The notes: generated from the letters alone by a model not told the origin. 64,000 bases of DNA from Cystobacter fuscus (GCF_002305875.1 NZ_CP022098.1:11718001-11782000); one strand, 5' to 3'; shown: positions 1-9,538, numbered from the stretch's first letter. Translations and numbers: made by a program.

Positions 1-918
1 CTCTACATCCCCGGCCTCTACAAGCCGGAGCAGGTGGCCGGCTGGCGCAAGGTGACGACCGCCGTGCATGAGGCGGGTGGCACCCTCTTCACCCAGCTCT
101 GGCATGTCGGCCGGGTGAGCCATGTGTCCATCCAGCCCGGTGGCGTCTCGCCCGTGAGCTCCACCACGCGGACCGCGCACAACTCCCAGGCCTGGGGCCT
201 GCGCGCGGACGGTACGCCCGGCCCCGTCGATGTCTCTCCGCCCCGCGCCCTGACCACCCAGCAGGTGCGCGAGACGAGCCAGGACTTCGTGAAGGCCGCC
301 GGGAACGCGATCGCCGCCGGCTTCGATGGCGTCGAGCTGCACGGCGCCAATGGCTATCTCTTCGAGCAGTTCCTCAACCCGTGGGTCAACGACCGCGGCG
401 ATGAGTACGGCGCGCAGCGGCTGGAGAACCGCGTCCGCTTCCTCCTGGAGACGGTCGATGCCGTGGTGGCGCGCATCGGTGCGTCCCGCACGGCGATCCG
501 CCTGTCGCCCTATGGCGGCCTGTTCGACATGCCGGCTTATGCGGAGGTCGAGGAGACCTACCTGCACATCGCGCGCGAGCTGTCGGCGCGTGGCATCGCC
601 TACGTGCACCTGATGGACCAGAAATCGCGAGGCAGCGCGGCGATTCCGGCGGGGTTCCTCCAGAAGTTCCGCGAGGCCTACTCCGGCACGCTCATCCTGG
701 CGGGAGGCATGACCCGCGAGCGCGCGGAGGAGATGATCCACGCGGGGCTGATCGACATCGCCGCCTTTGGCGAGCCCTTCATCTCCAATCCCGATCTGGT
801 CGAGCGCCTGCGCCAGGGCTGGCCGCTCAGGCCCGCGGACCGCTCGCTCCACTACGGGGGCGACGCGCACGGCTACACGGACTACCTCACCTACGCGGAA
901 GAAAGGAGCGCGGCATGA
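1..918 (+). CDS. Old Yellow Enzyme-family alkene reductase (5' partial)
   Basis: This is the C-terminal part of an FMN-dependent NAD(P)H ene-reductase of the Old Yellow Enzyme (NemA/xenobiotic reductase) family; the frame is open from base 1, so the N-terminus lies outside the window. Visible family marks are 'FTQLWHVGRVSH' (the conserved Q-x-W-H-x-G-R strand), 'AGFDGVELHGANGYL' with the substrate-binding H-x-A-N segment, 'FLNPWVNDRGDEYG' and the C-terminal phosphate-binding 'AFGEPFISNPDLVERL'. Family members reduce activated C=C bonds in enones or nitro compounds; the substrate here is unknown. The stop overlaps the start of the next gene (ATGA), so the two are probably translationally coupled. 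Confidence 0.93.
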   Translation, partial: LYIPGLYKPEQVAGWRKVTTAVHEAGGTLFTQLWHVGRVSHVSIQPGGVSPVSSTTRTAHNSQAWGLRADGTPGPVDVSPPRALTTQQVRETSQDFVKAAGNAIAAGFDGVELHGANGYLFEQFLNPWVNDRGDEYGAQRLENRVRFLLETVDAVVARIGASRTAIRLSPYGGLFDMPAYAEVEETYLHIARELSARGIAYVHLMDQKSRGSAAIPAGFLQKFREAYSGTLILAGGMTRERAEEMIHAGLIDIAAFGEPFISNPDLVERLRQGWPLRPADRSLHYGGDAHGYTDYLTYAEERSAA

Positions 919-1808
919 AGATCTTCGTGACGGGAGCAAGCGGCTATATCGGCGGTTCCGTTGCCGCCTTGCTGGTGAAGAAGGGCCATCAGGTGCGCGG
1001 CCTCGTGCGCAACCCGGACAAGGCCGAGGGCGTGCGCGCCCAGGGCATCGAGCCGGTGATGGGCTCACTGGACGACGCGGCGCTGCTGGAGGCGGAGGCG
1101 CGGGCGGCCGACGCGGTGATCAACGCCGCCGACAGCGATCATCTGGGCGCGGTGCAGGCACTGCTCGCCGGGCTCGCGGGCTCGGGCAAGCGCTTCCTCC
1201 ACACGAGTGGCTCCAGCATCGTCGGTGACGAGGCGATGGGTGAGCCCTCCGAGCGCACCTTCACCGAGGAGACGCCCGTGAAGCCCGAGCCGGACAAGGA
1301 GCACCGCGTCGCCCTCAACAAGCGGATCCTCGAGGCCGCACCCGGCGTCCACACAGTCATCCTCTGCAACAGCCTCATCTACGGCCACACGCTGGGCCCG
1401 CCCGCCCAGAGCGTCCAGCTTCCCCCACTCGTGCGCGAGGCGAAGGAGACGCGGATCGCCCGCTACATCGGGCGTGGGCTGAACATCTGGTCCAACGTCC
1501 ACATCGCCGACATGGCGGAGCTGTACCTGCTCGCGCTGGAGAAGGCGCCCGCCGGCAGCTTCTACTACGTCGAGAATGGCGAGGCCTCGTTCGAAGACAT
1601 CGCCCGCGCGATCGCCCGCCGTCTCGGTCTTGGACCGGCGCAAGCCCTGCCGGCCAGCGAGGCGATAGCGAAGTGGGGCCGAGAGCTGGCGGTGTTCGCG
1701 CTCGGCTCCAACAGCCGCGTCCGCGCGGACAAGGCGAGGGCCGAGCTCGGCTGGAAGCCCACGCATGGCTCGGTCACCGAGTGGATCGAGCGGGAGCTGG
1801 CCGCCTGA
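915..1808 (+). CDS. NAD(P)-dependent epimerase/dehydratase (extended SDR)
   Basis: A 297-residue extended or atypical short-chain dehydrogenase/reductase. The N-terminus 'MKIFVTGASGYIGGSVA' is the Rossmann G-x-x-G-x-x-G nucleotide-binding motif. The usual Y-x-x-x-K is not obvious in the middle region ('HTSGSSIVGDEAMG', 'KEHRVALNKRILEA'), which fits the NmrA-like/atypical SDR side of the family. The ATG overlaps the stop of the upstream ene-reductase, so they form a two-gene redox operon that probably acts on one small molecule. Substrate not predictable. Confidence 0.88.
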   Translation: MKIFVTGASGYIGGSVAALLVKKGHQVRGLVRNPDKAEGVRAQGIEPVMGSLDDAALLEAEARAADAVINAADSDHLGAVQALLAGLAGSGKRFLHTSGSSIVGDEAMGEPSERTFTEETPVKPEPDKEHRVALNKRILEAAPGVHTVILCNSLIYGHTLGPPAQSVQLPPLVREAKETRIARYIGRGLNIWSNVHIADMAELYLLALEKAPAGSFYYVENGEASFEDIARAIARRLGLGPAQALPASEAIAKWGRELAVFALGSNSRVRADKARAELGWKPTHGSVTEWIERELAA

Positions 1809-1927
1809 GCAGACCCCTGGACATGGTCCAGGGCTTAGCCGTCGTCCGCCCTGCGGCTTGTTCAGCCAGAGAAGCCTCGCCCAACCCGGACATCACCGCT
1901 ATCGTCTCGTCCCATCTGGCGGGGTCG

Positions 1928-2688
1928 ATGAGCGAGCCGAAAGAACTACTCGATGACCTGGACATTGAACCGTGCATCGAGACGGTCACCGGCGGTATGC
2001 ACGTCGCTGATGTCGAGGTGGAGCACACCAGCGCCGCCGACTACTTCAAGGACTTGCTCGGCCGCCCTTGGGTCCGGAAGGTCAATTTGGGCTGGCAGGA
2101 GCTGCTCGCCGAACTTATCGGCTGGCTCCTTGGAAAGGAGCTCGGGGTGCCTCAGCCAGAGGGCGCGTTCTTCAAGGGCGATGGGGCAGAGGTGGGCTGG
2201 CTCAGCGCGGCGATTGAGTCACCAGTCCACTGGCACGGGTCGCACGCCCACTTCGTCCAGAACATCGATGGGCTTGGCGCCATGCTCACGCTCGACGCGC
2301 TCATCCACACAACCACGACCGGCACGCGAAGAACATCCTCCTGACCTCGACGGGCGAAGAGCCAGATGTGCTTGCCTGGGCCATCGACAACGGTGCTGCC
2401 CTCGTTGGCTTTCCAGGAGACTTCATCGATGCCGGTCTCGCCATCCCAGAAAAGCCGAACCTGGCGCGCGGGTTGCCTGTAGGGCTGATGGAGGCGGGCG
2501 CCTACAAGGCAGCCAAGCGGGCCACCGAGCTCGCGGGTTCCGCGCTCCTACAGCATTACGTCAAACAGAGCTGCATGCTTGTCGGGGAGGAGGGAAGCGA
2601 CCTACTGTTCTCGGCTCTGTCCAACCGCATGGAGCAAGCAACCGACCTGGTCGACCGCTACATCAAGGTCGTTGGAGCAATCAAGTGA
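1928..2688 (+). pseudogene. HipA-like kinase gene, frameshifted
   Basis: A HipA-type Ser/Thr kinase-like gene split between two frames. The first part (from ATG 1928, 'MSEPKELLDDL') contains 'ELIGWLLGKELGVPQPEGAF', typical of the HipA N-lobe region. The frame breaks in a CACAC run at 2306-2310. If the extra 'AC' is ignored, the reading continues as 'NHDRHAKNILL', the HipA catalytic-loop pattern N-x-D-R-H-x-x-N, then 'AIDNGAALVGF' (DFG-like metal-binding segment) to the stop at 2686-2688. The small dinucleotide slip could be a real inactivating mutation, phase variation or a sequencing error. The stop overlaps the GTG of the next gene. An alternative start lies at ATG 1823. G/C bias at third positions is weaker than in neighbouring genes, suggesting acquisition. 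Confidence 0.6.
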
Positions 2689-3500
2689 CCGCCCGGTTCC
2701 GCCTCGTACAATACGTGCCGGACCCCTTCGCAGGGTCGAAGGTCACTATTGGTGCGCTCGTGGAGAGCGGCGGCCACGTGGAGTTCGCGCGCGCCTCCTG
2801 GCTTCCTGGGCCTGGGTGTATTGGGGGCCGCAAATCTTACTTCGCCATGCACGCCATCCTGGATGCCCTGGCCAGCCCGTCGCGCTTTGACATGCCCTCG
2901 GGTGAGGTGAGCCCCTTGGCGCGACTAGGCGACGAACTCCGCGTCCCCGCCGAGGTGACGAATCCTCGGGTGTGGCTGGAGAAGTACTTGCTGCCGCAGA
3001 AGCCCTCAAGTGACCAGGACGCTAAAGAGGTCGCGCCCCGTGGTCCGCATCGGGACACGGTCGGGCAGCGCTTCTTCGAGCAGTGGCAGGTAGACCAGTT
3101 CGTCCAGCGACGGTACGCACCGAGCTTCCTTCCACGCACCCATCCGAAGGCAGCCGCGAAGGTCTCGCAGTTCGTCGACGGACGGCAGGAACTCTTACTG
3201 ATGGAGCCGATCGTCGGCACTCGCGTGCACCTGGAAGATGACCTCCAAGCTATCAGCCAGGAGTTCCTCGCGTTCCGCGAACTCTTCCGCACCGCGAACA
3301 TGAACAAGCAGCCCATCTTCATCGCCTACGTGATGACACGCGGGCATATGGCTGCCGTCGGCGCAGCTCACCAAGTTCTCTCGAAGGCCGCGGACCTGGT
3401 CATCAACGTGGATGACCCAACCCAGCGCGAGTCGTTCCTTAAGCGGATCATCGAGGTGGGCAGTTCGGCAACGCCTCAGGGGAAACTGCCTCTACAGTAA
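2685..3500 (+). CDS. DUF3037-like protein paired with HipA-like kinase
   Basis: Starts at GTG 2685, overlapping the stop of the HipA-like frame (GTGA), and encodes 271 residues. The N-terminus 'TARFRLVQYVPDPFAGSKV' followed by 'TIGALVESGGHVEF' resembles DUF3037 proteins, which from memory are often encoded next to stand-alone HipA-like kinases. DUF3037 proteins are usually clearly shorter, so the region after about residue 130 ('VGQRFFEQWQVDQFVQRRY' onward) is an extension I do not recognise. Function unknown. The overlap implies a two-component module, possibly toxin-antitoxin-like, but nothing in the sequence proves that. Confidence 0.62.
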   Translation: MTARFRLVQYVPDPFAGSKVTIGALVESGGHVEFARASWLPGPGCIGGRKSYFAMHAILDALASPSRFDMPSGEVSPLARLGDELRVPAEVTNPRVWLEKYLLPQKPSSDQDAKEVAPRGPHRDTVGQRFFEQWQVDQFVQRRYAPSFLPRTHPKAAAKVSQFVDGRQELLLMEPIVGTRVHLEDDLQAISQEFLAFRELFRTANMNKQPIFIAYVMTRGHMAAVGAAHQVLSKAADLVINVDDPTQRESFLKRIIEVGSSATPQGKLPLQ

Positions 3501-3543
3501 CAGTAGGAGAGCGCTCCCAAGCCTCCGTGTACCAAGAGTCTGT

Positions 3544-3574
3544 CCACCCCCGTCATGATACCGCTGGGGGGTGG
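3544..3574. terminator. Intergenic hairpin between convergent genes
   Basis: An 8-bp perfect inverted repeat (CCACCCCC at 3544-3551 and GGGGGTGG at 3567-3574) with a 15-nt loop lies between the stop of the DUF3037-like gene (+) and the stop of the small lipoprotein gene (-). No T-run follows on either strand, so termination is inferred from position and the stem only. Confidence 0.4.
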
Positions 3575-3605
3575 AGCTATGTGGATAGAGACCAGTCCCG
3601 GGGAC

Positions 3606-3923
3606 TCAGGGAGCATGAACATCGTTCGCGTTCAGGCAGGCGTCCCCCTCGCGCTCCTGCTCGAAGGGGGTGAGCTGGCCGCAGGGGACCCGCTCCACCT
3701 CGAGCGCTGAACAACCCAGGAACGCGCTCGATCTCCGATGTGCGACGACGTGCTCCTGCCCGACGCACTTCCAGACGGCGATGTCCATGCCATCCTCCAC
3801 GCCTGTCTGGCACTCACGATCAGGGGCGGTGGACAAGGCATCTCGGGGTTCCTGGGAGCAACAGCCCTGGAGCGCGGGGCTCACCCACAAGAGCAGGAGA
3901 GCGACAAAGTATTGCTTTCGCAT
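3606..3923 (-). CDS. Small cysteine-containing lipoprotein, hypothetical
   Basis: A 105-residue predicted lipoprotein. 'MRKQYFVALLLLWVSPALQ' is a signal peptide leading to lipobox L-Q-G-C, and the mature part has several further cysteines ('CCSQ', 'ECQTG', 'WKCVGQ', 'FLGCSALE', 'VPCGQL', 'DACLNAN') that could form disulfides outside the cytoplasm. The start at 3923 is preferred because GAGGTG lies 7 nt upstream; an ATG two codons earlier would sit on top of that site. It follows the Thg1-like gene on the same strand by 20 nt and may be co-transcribed. No family recognised. Confidence 0.7.
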   Translation of the reverse strand: MRKQYFVALLLLWVSPALQGCCSQEPRDALSTAPDRECQTGVEDGMDIAVWKCVGQEHVVAHRRSSAFLGCSALEVERVPCGQLTPFEQEREGDACLNANDVHAP

Positions 3924-3943
3924 GGTCATCACCTCGGAAGGGG

Positions 3944-4699
3944 TCAGGGCCCGGAGCGCATCCGCTCGCGGACATAGGCATCGTAAGCCTCTTTCATCGG
4001 AAGATCCTGGTCCACGCGCAGCCTGCGGCGCGTGGAGCGCACCGTCTGGCCGGTGACGGGATTCACCCCTTCCTTCTCGTACTGCTCCCACACCACGCCC
4101 GAGCCACGCCGCTGCCAGAGCGGCAGCTCGTTGAAGTTGATGCCGCGCTGGAAGAGCAGCTCGTTCTTGAAGCCCACGGACTGGCCGTGCAGGACCCGCG
4201 AGGCCTGTGCCGCGCTCTGGCCCTCCTTGCGCAGCGTCCAGTAGCACCAGCCATTGAGCGCGCACCGGGTCGCATCCGACTGACGCCAGCGGAAGTAGTC
4301 CAGCACCGCGTCCTCGTTCACGCCCAGCCACACCCGGCTGTCGAACACGGCCGGCACCCCCGCCGCGTGCGTGAAGGTGGCGCTGGCCAGGCCCGCGCTG
4401 AGCGACACCAGCTTCTCCACCTCCCGGTCGTAGAGCGACCACTCCGGCCGGAAGAGGATGGAGATCTCATCGCTCTCCGTATAGGCGTAGAGGCCCTGCA
4501 ACTCCTCCATCAACGCCGAGGCCGTGCGCACCATCTGCTCGTGCATCCGGACGTCGAAGGGCTTGTCGTAGTGCGTCTCCGTGAAGCGCGAGAACCCCCG
4601 GCCATCCACTCGCAGCACGCACCACGCCCCACGCAACAGCCGCAGGGAGTGGAAGAACTCGCCCTCACGCATCCGGGATTCGAAGTCGCTCGGGTCCAT
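3944..4699 (-). CDS. Thg1-like protein (3'-5' RNA polymerase, tRNA(His) guanylyltransferase family)
   Basis: A 251-residue protein of the tRNA(His) guanylyltransferase/Thg1-like family, enzymes that add nucleotides in the 3'-to-5' direction. It has the palm-domain signature 'LRVDGRGFSRFT' (first metal-binding Asp), 'YTESDEISILF' (second carboxylate motif) and the family's downstream 'ALNGWCYWTLR' and 'GINFNELPLWQRRG'. Bacterial Thg1-like proteins are sporadic; as far as I recall, a Myxococcus xanthus homologue has been studied and repairs truncated tRNA 5' ends rather than strictly adding G-1. The ATG at 4699 has a GGAGG 7 nt upstream. The small lipoprotein gene follows on the same strand. 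Confidence 0.93.
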   Translation of the reverse strand: MDPSDFESRMREGEFFHSLRLLRGAWCVLRVDGRGFSRFTETHYDKPFDVRMHEQMVRTASALMEELQGLYAYTESDEISILFRPEWSLYDREVEKLVSLSAGLASATFTHAAGVPAVFDSRVWLGVNEDAVLDYFRWRQSDATRCALNGWCYWTLRKEGQSAAQASRVLHGQSVGFKNELLFQRGINFNELPLWQRRGSGVVWEQYEKEGVNPVTGQTVRSTRRRLRVDQDLPMKEAYDAYVRERMRSGP

Positions 4700-4738
4700 C
4701 TTCCACCCTCCATGGACTGACGAGAAAGTCCCGCGACT

Positions 4739-6520
4739 CTACGGGACGAACTGGCGCACGTAGAAGCCTTCCCGCCAGGGCGACCAGGTGCTGATCGGCG
4801 ACATCAACAGGGGCTGGTTGCTGGCATCCAGGGCGAGCGCGGAGTCCACGTAGTAGTTGCTCGACATCATGGCGTGGGGATTCGAGGCGATGGCCGACCA
4901 CTGCCCCCCACTCCACTTGCGGAGGAAATGCGGGGTACTGGTAAGGTATCGCGCGCGCTCATTCCAGGTTGCCACGAGGCTCCCGTCCCGCCCCGCCGCG
5001 AGTGCCGGTCCGTACGCCTCCGTCGAGGAGCGTGACCAACCATCGAGCCCATTGTCCGTGAGCTGACTCCATGCCCCGTTGGCGGCGGACCAGCGGGCCA
5101 CGAAGATCCTGCGTTCGACGCTCACCCGCGACTCATCGATCCAGGCCACGGATGGAGTGCCCTCGATAGGGTCGACCACCAGCGAGGGGTTCTCGGCGAC
5201 CGCGTATTCGTTCTCCGGGGTGTGGTTCAAGACGCCGCCCAGACGCACCCACTGGCCGGCCTCGTAGCGGAAGACATGGACGGTGCCGCGCGAGAGGTAG
5301 GGATTGGAATCATCGTACGCGTCCCACGCGACGACGGCACGGCCGTACCGGTCGATGGCCAGAGAGGGATTGCGCGCGGCTCCCAACCCGGTCCCGGACT
5401 CCATGGCGGCTCCCAGCTGTGTCCAGGCCAACCCGTTCCATTGGTAGACGTAGACGCGGGGCTGGGTGTCGTAGCTCGACCAACTGAAGTAGCTCTTCAT
5501 CGCGATGGCCACCACGGGGTAGCCGGAGGGGGTGAGGGCCAGCGAGACGCCCTGGGGCACCTCCCTGTCCGGCACGATCACAGGGGGCATCTCCTGCCAG
5601 AGCGTGCCATTCCACCGGACAACGGAGATGGAGTCCGCGTACGACTGCATGAAGGCCACCAGGGGCCTTCCACTCGCATCCAGCACCAGCGAGGGCGATG
5701 TCACGTCTCCGGCCTCCGGCGAGCCGAGCCCTCCCCCCACCGGGAGCCACTGGCTGCCGCTCCAACGCCGCACGAGGAGCTGGGTGGTGACGAAACCCGA
5801 CCCGCTCTCCGGGTAGACATTCTCGACCCAGGCGACCGTGGGACGGCTCAGGGAGTCCACGGCCATCACGGGCTCCCGAGGCGAGGAGGGGCGCGTGCCG
5901 CCCGCCAGCAGTCCCCCCAGGGCCTGCCAGGACGAGCGCTTCACCTCGAGGGCGGAGAGGGTGGCGTACCCGTCGGGATAGCCGAACCCCAGGACCAGCT
6001 GATCGTCATCGACCATCACATCGAGGCTGACCGTGTACGCGTTGAAGGTCCCCGCCTCCTTTCCGAGGTCGAAGCCTTCGACGTACATGCCTTCCTCGGC
6101 GGAGATGTCGAAAGTGTGGAAGCCGGGCCCCAGCTCGTCGGCGAAGTGGAGGTCGACGCGGTAGACGCCGGGCCCGGGCACCGGAAGGGTGTAGCTGAAC
6201 TGGCCGTTCGTCCGCGCGCTCTGGTAGAGCGGATCCTCCTCGGTGCCGGAGATGGGCTGGGTCATCACCACGGGGCTGCCGCCACTGAAGCCCCAATCGG
6301 CGTCCCATACCTTGCCGGTGGAGTCCGTGTAGGCCTCCCCGCCCACGTTGATGCGGATGGGCAGGGTGACGACGGATTGTTCAACCTGCTGGAGTCGTGG
6401 CGACTCGACGGACTCCGGAGCGCAGCCCGGAGCCAGCAGCAACGCCCCGAGCAGGGGCAACGCGCCCAGGCGGCGACCAGAGAAGAGGGAGGGGTTGGAA
6501 ACCAGGGGAAGGGGGGGCAT
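4739..6520 (-). CDS. Malectin-domain lipoprotein with repeat (propeller-like) region
   Basis: About 593 residues from ATG 6520, chosen because GAGAGAG lies just upstream and the N-terminus 'MPPLPLVSNPSLFSGRR' runs into 'LLGALLLAPGC', a lipobox with Cys at about residue 33. Residues ~54-180 form a malectin-like carbohydrate-binding domain: 'LPIRINVGGEAYTDSTGKVW', 'DWGFSGG', 'VYRVDLHFADE', 'FDISAEE'. The remaining ~400 residues are repeats of the type 'PSLVLDASGRPLVAF', 'PSLAIDRYGRAVVAW' and 'PSLVVDPIEGTPSVAW', each followed by a W-rich strand, suggesting a beta-propeller. Likely outer-membrane anchored and surface facing, with a sugar- or matrix-binding role by inference. Confidence 0.8.
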   Translation of the reverse strand: MPPLPLVSNPSLFSGRRLGALPLLGALLLAPGCAPESVESPRLQQVEQSVVTLPIRINVGGEAYTDSTGKVWDADWGFSGGSPVVMTQPISGTEEDPLYQSARTNGQFSYTLPVPGPGVYRVDLHFADELGPGFHTFDISAEEGMYVEGFDLGKEAGTFNAYTVSLDVMVDDDQLVLGFGYPDGYATLSALEVKRSSWQALGGLLAGGTRPSSPREPVMAVDSLSRPTVAWVENVYPESGSGFVTTQLLVRRWSGSQWLPVGGGLGSPEAGDVTSPSLVLDASGRPLVAFMQSYADSISVVRWNGTLWQEMPPVIVPDREVPQGVSLALTPSGYPVVAIAMKSYFSWSSYDTQPRVYVYQWNGLAWTQLGAAMESGTGLGAARNPSLAIDRYGRAVVAWDAYDDSNPYLSRGTVHVFRYEAGQWVRLGGVLNHTPENEYAVAENPSLVVDPIEGTPSVAWIDESRVSVERRIFVARWSAANGAWSQLTDNGLDGWSRSSTEAYGPALAAGRDGSLVATWNERARYLTSTPHFLRKWSGGQWSAIASNPHAMMSSNYYVDSALALDASNQPLLMSPISTWSPWREGFYVRQFVP

Positions 6521-6693
6521 GAGGCTCTCTCGAGGAACGCGACTCCACCCCGTCGGGGTGGCGCGCCCCTGACGTCCGTCCTTCCCGTTTATTCTGTCTA
6601 AACGTTCTTGATGGGTCTGACCCAATTCAATGCGGCCGGCATCCTCGGTAAGAGTCGCGCGGAGCCTGGAAATCGGCTAGAGCGCCACTCGCC

Positions 6694-7413
6694 ATGCTCG
6701 TCTCCGTCGTCATCCCGGTCTACAACGAGATCTCCACGCTCGCCGAAATCATCCGCCGTATCACCGCGGTGGACTTCCCGAAGGAACTCGTCCTCGTGGA
6801 CGACTGCTCGCGCGACGGCAGCCGCGAGCTGCTCCAGCGCCTGACCACCGAGGGCCTCTCGGTCGTGGGCGGCACCCCGAAGAACCGCAACGAAGTGCGC
6901 GTGTTCCTGCAGGAGAAGAACCAGGGCAAGGGCGCGGCCCTGCGGCGCGGCTTCGCCGAGTCCACCGGGGACATCATCATCGTGCAGGACGCGGACCTCG
7001 AGTACGACCCGCGCGACATCCCCCGCGTGCTCCAGCCCATCATCGATGGCGAGGCGGACGTCGTCTTCGGCAGCCGCTTCACCGGCACGCCCCGGCGCGT
7101 CCTCTACTTCTGGCACTCGGTGCTCAACAACATGCTCACCACGTTGAGCAACATGACGAGCAACCTCAACCTCACCGACATGGAGACCTGCTACAAGGCC
7201 TTCCGCACCGAGGTCATCCGCTCCGTCACCGTGGAGGAGGACCGCTTCGGTTTCGAGCCGGAGATCACCGCCAAGGTGGCTCGCGGCGGCTGGCGCGTCT
7301 TCGAGGTGCCCATCAGCTACCACGGGCGCACCTACGAGGAGGGCAAGAAGATCGGCTGGAAGGATGGCGTGCGGGCGCTCTACGTCATCGGGAAGTACGC
7401 CCTCAAGCGCTGA
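6694..7413 (+). CDS. Family 2 glycosyltransferase (dolichol-phosphate mannosyltransferase-like)
   Basis: A 239-residue GT-A fold glycosyltransferase without a membrane domain. Marks are 'VSVVIPVYNE' at the N-terminus, 'LVLVDDCSRDGS' (nucleotide-sugar binding Asp), 'KGAALRRGF' and the metal-binding D-A-D around residues 99-101 in 'IIVQDADLEYDP'. The C-terminal 'DRFGFEPEITAKVARGG' and 'VFEVPISYHGRTYEEGKKI' are typical of the DPM1/polyprenyl-phosphate glycosyltransferase group, so the acceptor is probably a lipid phosphate at the inner membrane. No linked polysaccharide genes are visible, so the pathway is unassigned. Confidence 0.92.
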   Translation: MLVSVVIPVYNEISTLAEIIRRITAVDFPKELVLVDDCSRDGSRELLQRLTTEGLSVVGGTPKNRNEVRVFLQEKNQGKGAALRRGFAESTGDIIIVQDADLEYDPRDIPRVLQPIIDGEADVVFGSRFTGTPRRVLYFWHSVLNNMLTTLSNMTSNLNLTDMETCYKAFRTEVIRSVTVEEDRFGFEPEITAKVARGGWRVFEVPISYHGRTYEEGKKIGWKDGVRALYVIGKYALKR

Positions 7414-7498
7414 GCCACCCCCTGGAGCCACGGGCTTCACGGCGGCCCGTTCCGCCGGTCCCAGTGCCCGGCACGACGCGCATCCCCAACTTCGGGGC

Positions 7499-7966
7499 GT
7501 GTTACCTCGATACGTCCTCTATGGCTGCGCGGGTTGGGTGCTGGAGGTGTGCTTCACCGGCATGGAGAACGCCCTGAAGGGGGACCGGACCGGCACGGCG
7601 AAGACCTACCTGTGGATGCACCCCATCTACGGCTCAACGGCCCTGAGCCTGGAGTCCCTCCAGGAGCGGCTGCGCTTCCTGCCCCGGCCCCTGCGGGCGC
7701 TCGCCTACACCGTCGTCATCTTCGGCGCGGAGTTCCTCAGTGGCTGGCTCCTGCGCAAGGCGCTCGGCCGCTGCCCCTGGGACTACGACGACAAGGGATG
7801 GAGCGTGAAGGGACTCATCCGCCTGGACTACGCCCCCTTCTGGTACGCCACCGCCCTGCTCTTCGAGCCCATGCACGAGGCCTTCCTGCTCGTCACCCGC
7901 GAGGCCCTGCGCCACGCGCCCGGCGCCCCTCCCGCACTCGAGGCCCCTGCCTGCGTGAATCCGTAA
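7499..7966 (+). CDS. CmpB-like putative ABC transporter permease (membrane protein)
   Basis: About 155 residues from GTG 7499. 'RYVLYGCAGWVLEVCFTGME' at the N-terminus, 'TYLWMHPIYGSTALSLE' and 'AEFLSGWLLRKALGRCPWDY' match the pattern of the PF06541 (ABC_trans_CmpB) family of small polytopic proteins named putative ABC permeases; the transport role in that family is by annotation only. Four hydrophobic segments are visible. The start is uncertain: the frame is open upstream to 7364 but that part overlaps the glycosyltransferase gene and looks non-coding. No ATPase partner is nearby. Confidence 0.7.
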   Translation: MLPRYVLYGCAGWVLEVCFTGMENALKGDRTGTAKTYLWMHPIYGSTALSLESLQERLRFLPRPLRALAYTVVIFGAEFLSGWLLRKALGRCPWDYDDKGWSVKGLIRLDYAPFWYATALLFEPMHEAFLLVTREALRHAPGAPPALEAPACVNP

Positions 7967-8091
7967 AAAAACCGACAGATAAGGAAAACTTGGGTAAAAG
8001 GTTCCGGGGTTGGACGCTCTGCGGCCGGGCCCCGGGCTTGACGTTGCCTTTTCTTTCTGCAACGGGGGCTGCGTAGTAGGTTGCCGCGCGA

Positions 8092-8109
8092 TCCCACTGT
8101 TCCGTGGGA
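8092..8109 (+). promoter_or_regulatory. Small inverted repeat upstream of mreB
   Basis: TCCCAC (8092-8097) and GTGGGA (8104-8109) form a 6-bp inverted repeat with a 6-nt loop about 35 nt before the mreB start. It may be a leader hairpin or an operator. The upstream region has a TTGACG at 8038-8043 but no convincing -10 at the right distance, so no promoter is called. Nothing else was seen in 7967-8144. Confidence 0.3.
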
Positions 8110-8114
8110 ATTGA

Positions 8115-9179
<1,065 letters not shown>

Positions 9180-9292
9180 GCCGCTCCCCCTGCCCTCCAG
9201 CACCAGGCGGACGGGCAGGCGCCATGGGTGGGTGGACTCCGCGGTGTTCATCTCATTGGGCAATGCCACACAACCCAAGAGAGGAGCGGAGG

Positions 9293-9532
9293 ATGATCGA
9301 CCCTGGAGAAATCCACGAGGGAATGACGGTGCGCGACGGGACCGGGCGCAAGCTCGGGACGGTGGAGAACGTGGGGACCACCCACTTCGAGCTCGGACAG
9401 GGCTCGCCCGCCCGCCGGGAATACGCGGTGCAGTTCCACCGTGTCGCGCGAGTCCAGGGCGCGGACATCTACCTCACGCCGACGCATCCCCCGCTGCCCC
9501 CCGAGGAAGAGCCTCCGCCCCGCCGGGCGTGA
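9293..9532 (+). CDS. DUF2171-like small protein
   Basis: A 79-residue protein starting at ATG 9293 behind GAGGAG with 6-nt spacing. 'IHEGMTVRDGTGRKLGTVEN' and 'QFHRVARVQGADIYLT' fit the DUF2171/PRC-barrel-like pattern 'I..GM.V....G..IGtV' of small beta-barrel proteins seen in stress-related contexts. The tail is Pro/Glu-rich ('PPLPPEEEPPPRRA'). Convergent with the downstream DUF2156 gene, with only 6 nt between the stops. Function unknown. Confidence 0.75.
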   Translation: MIDPGEIHEGMTVRDGTGRKLGTVENVGTTHFELGQGSPARREYAVQFHRVARVQGADIYLTPTHPPLPPEEEPPPRRA

Positions 9533-9538
9533 GACCCC

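Noticed and set aside
5222-6601. 459-codon plus-strand frame opposite the malectin lipoprotein
   Set aside because: No start signal, His/Arg/Gly-rich composition, and the minus strand has a clear lipoprotein with recognisable repeats.
8038-8066. TTGACG upstream of mreB as a sigma-70 promoter
   Set aside because: No acceptable -10 at 16-18 nt; a -35-like hexamer alone is not enough.
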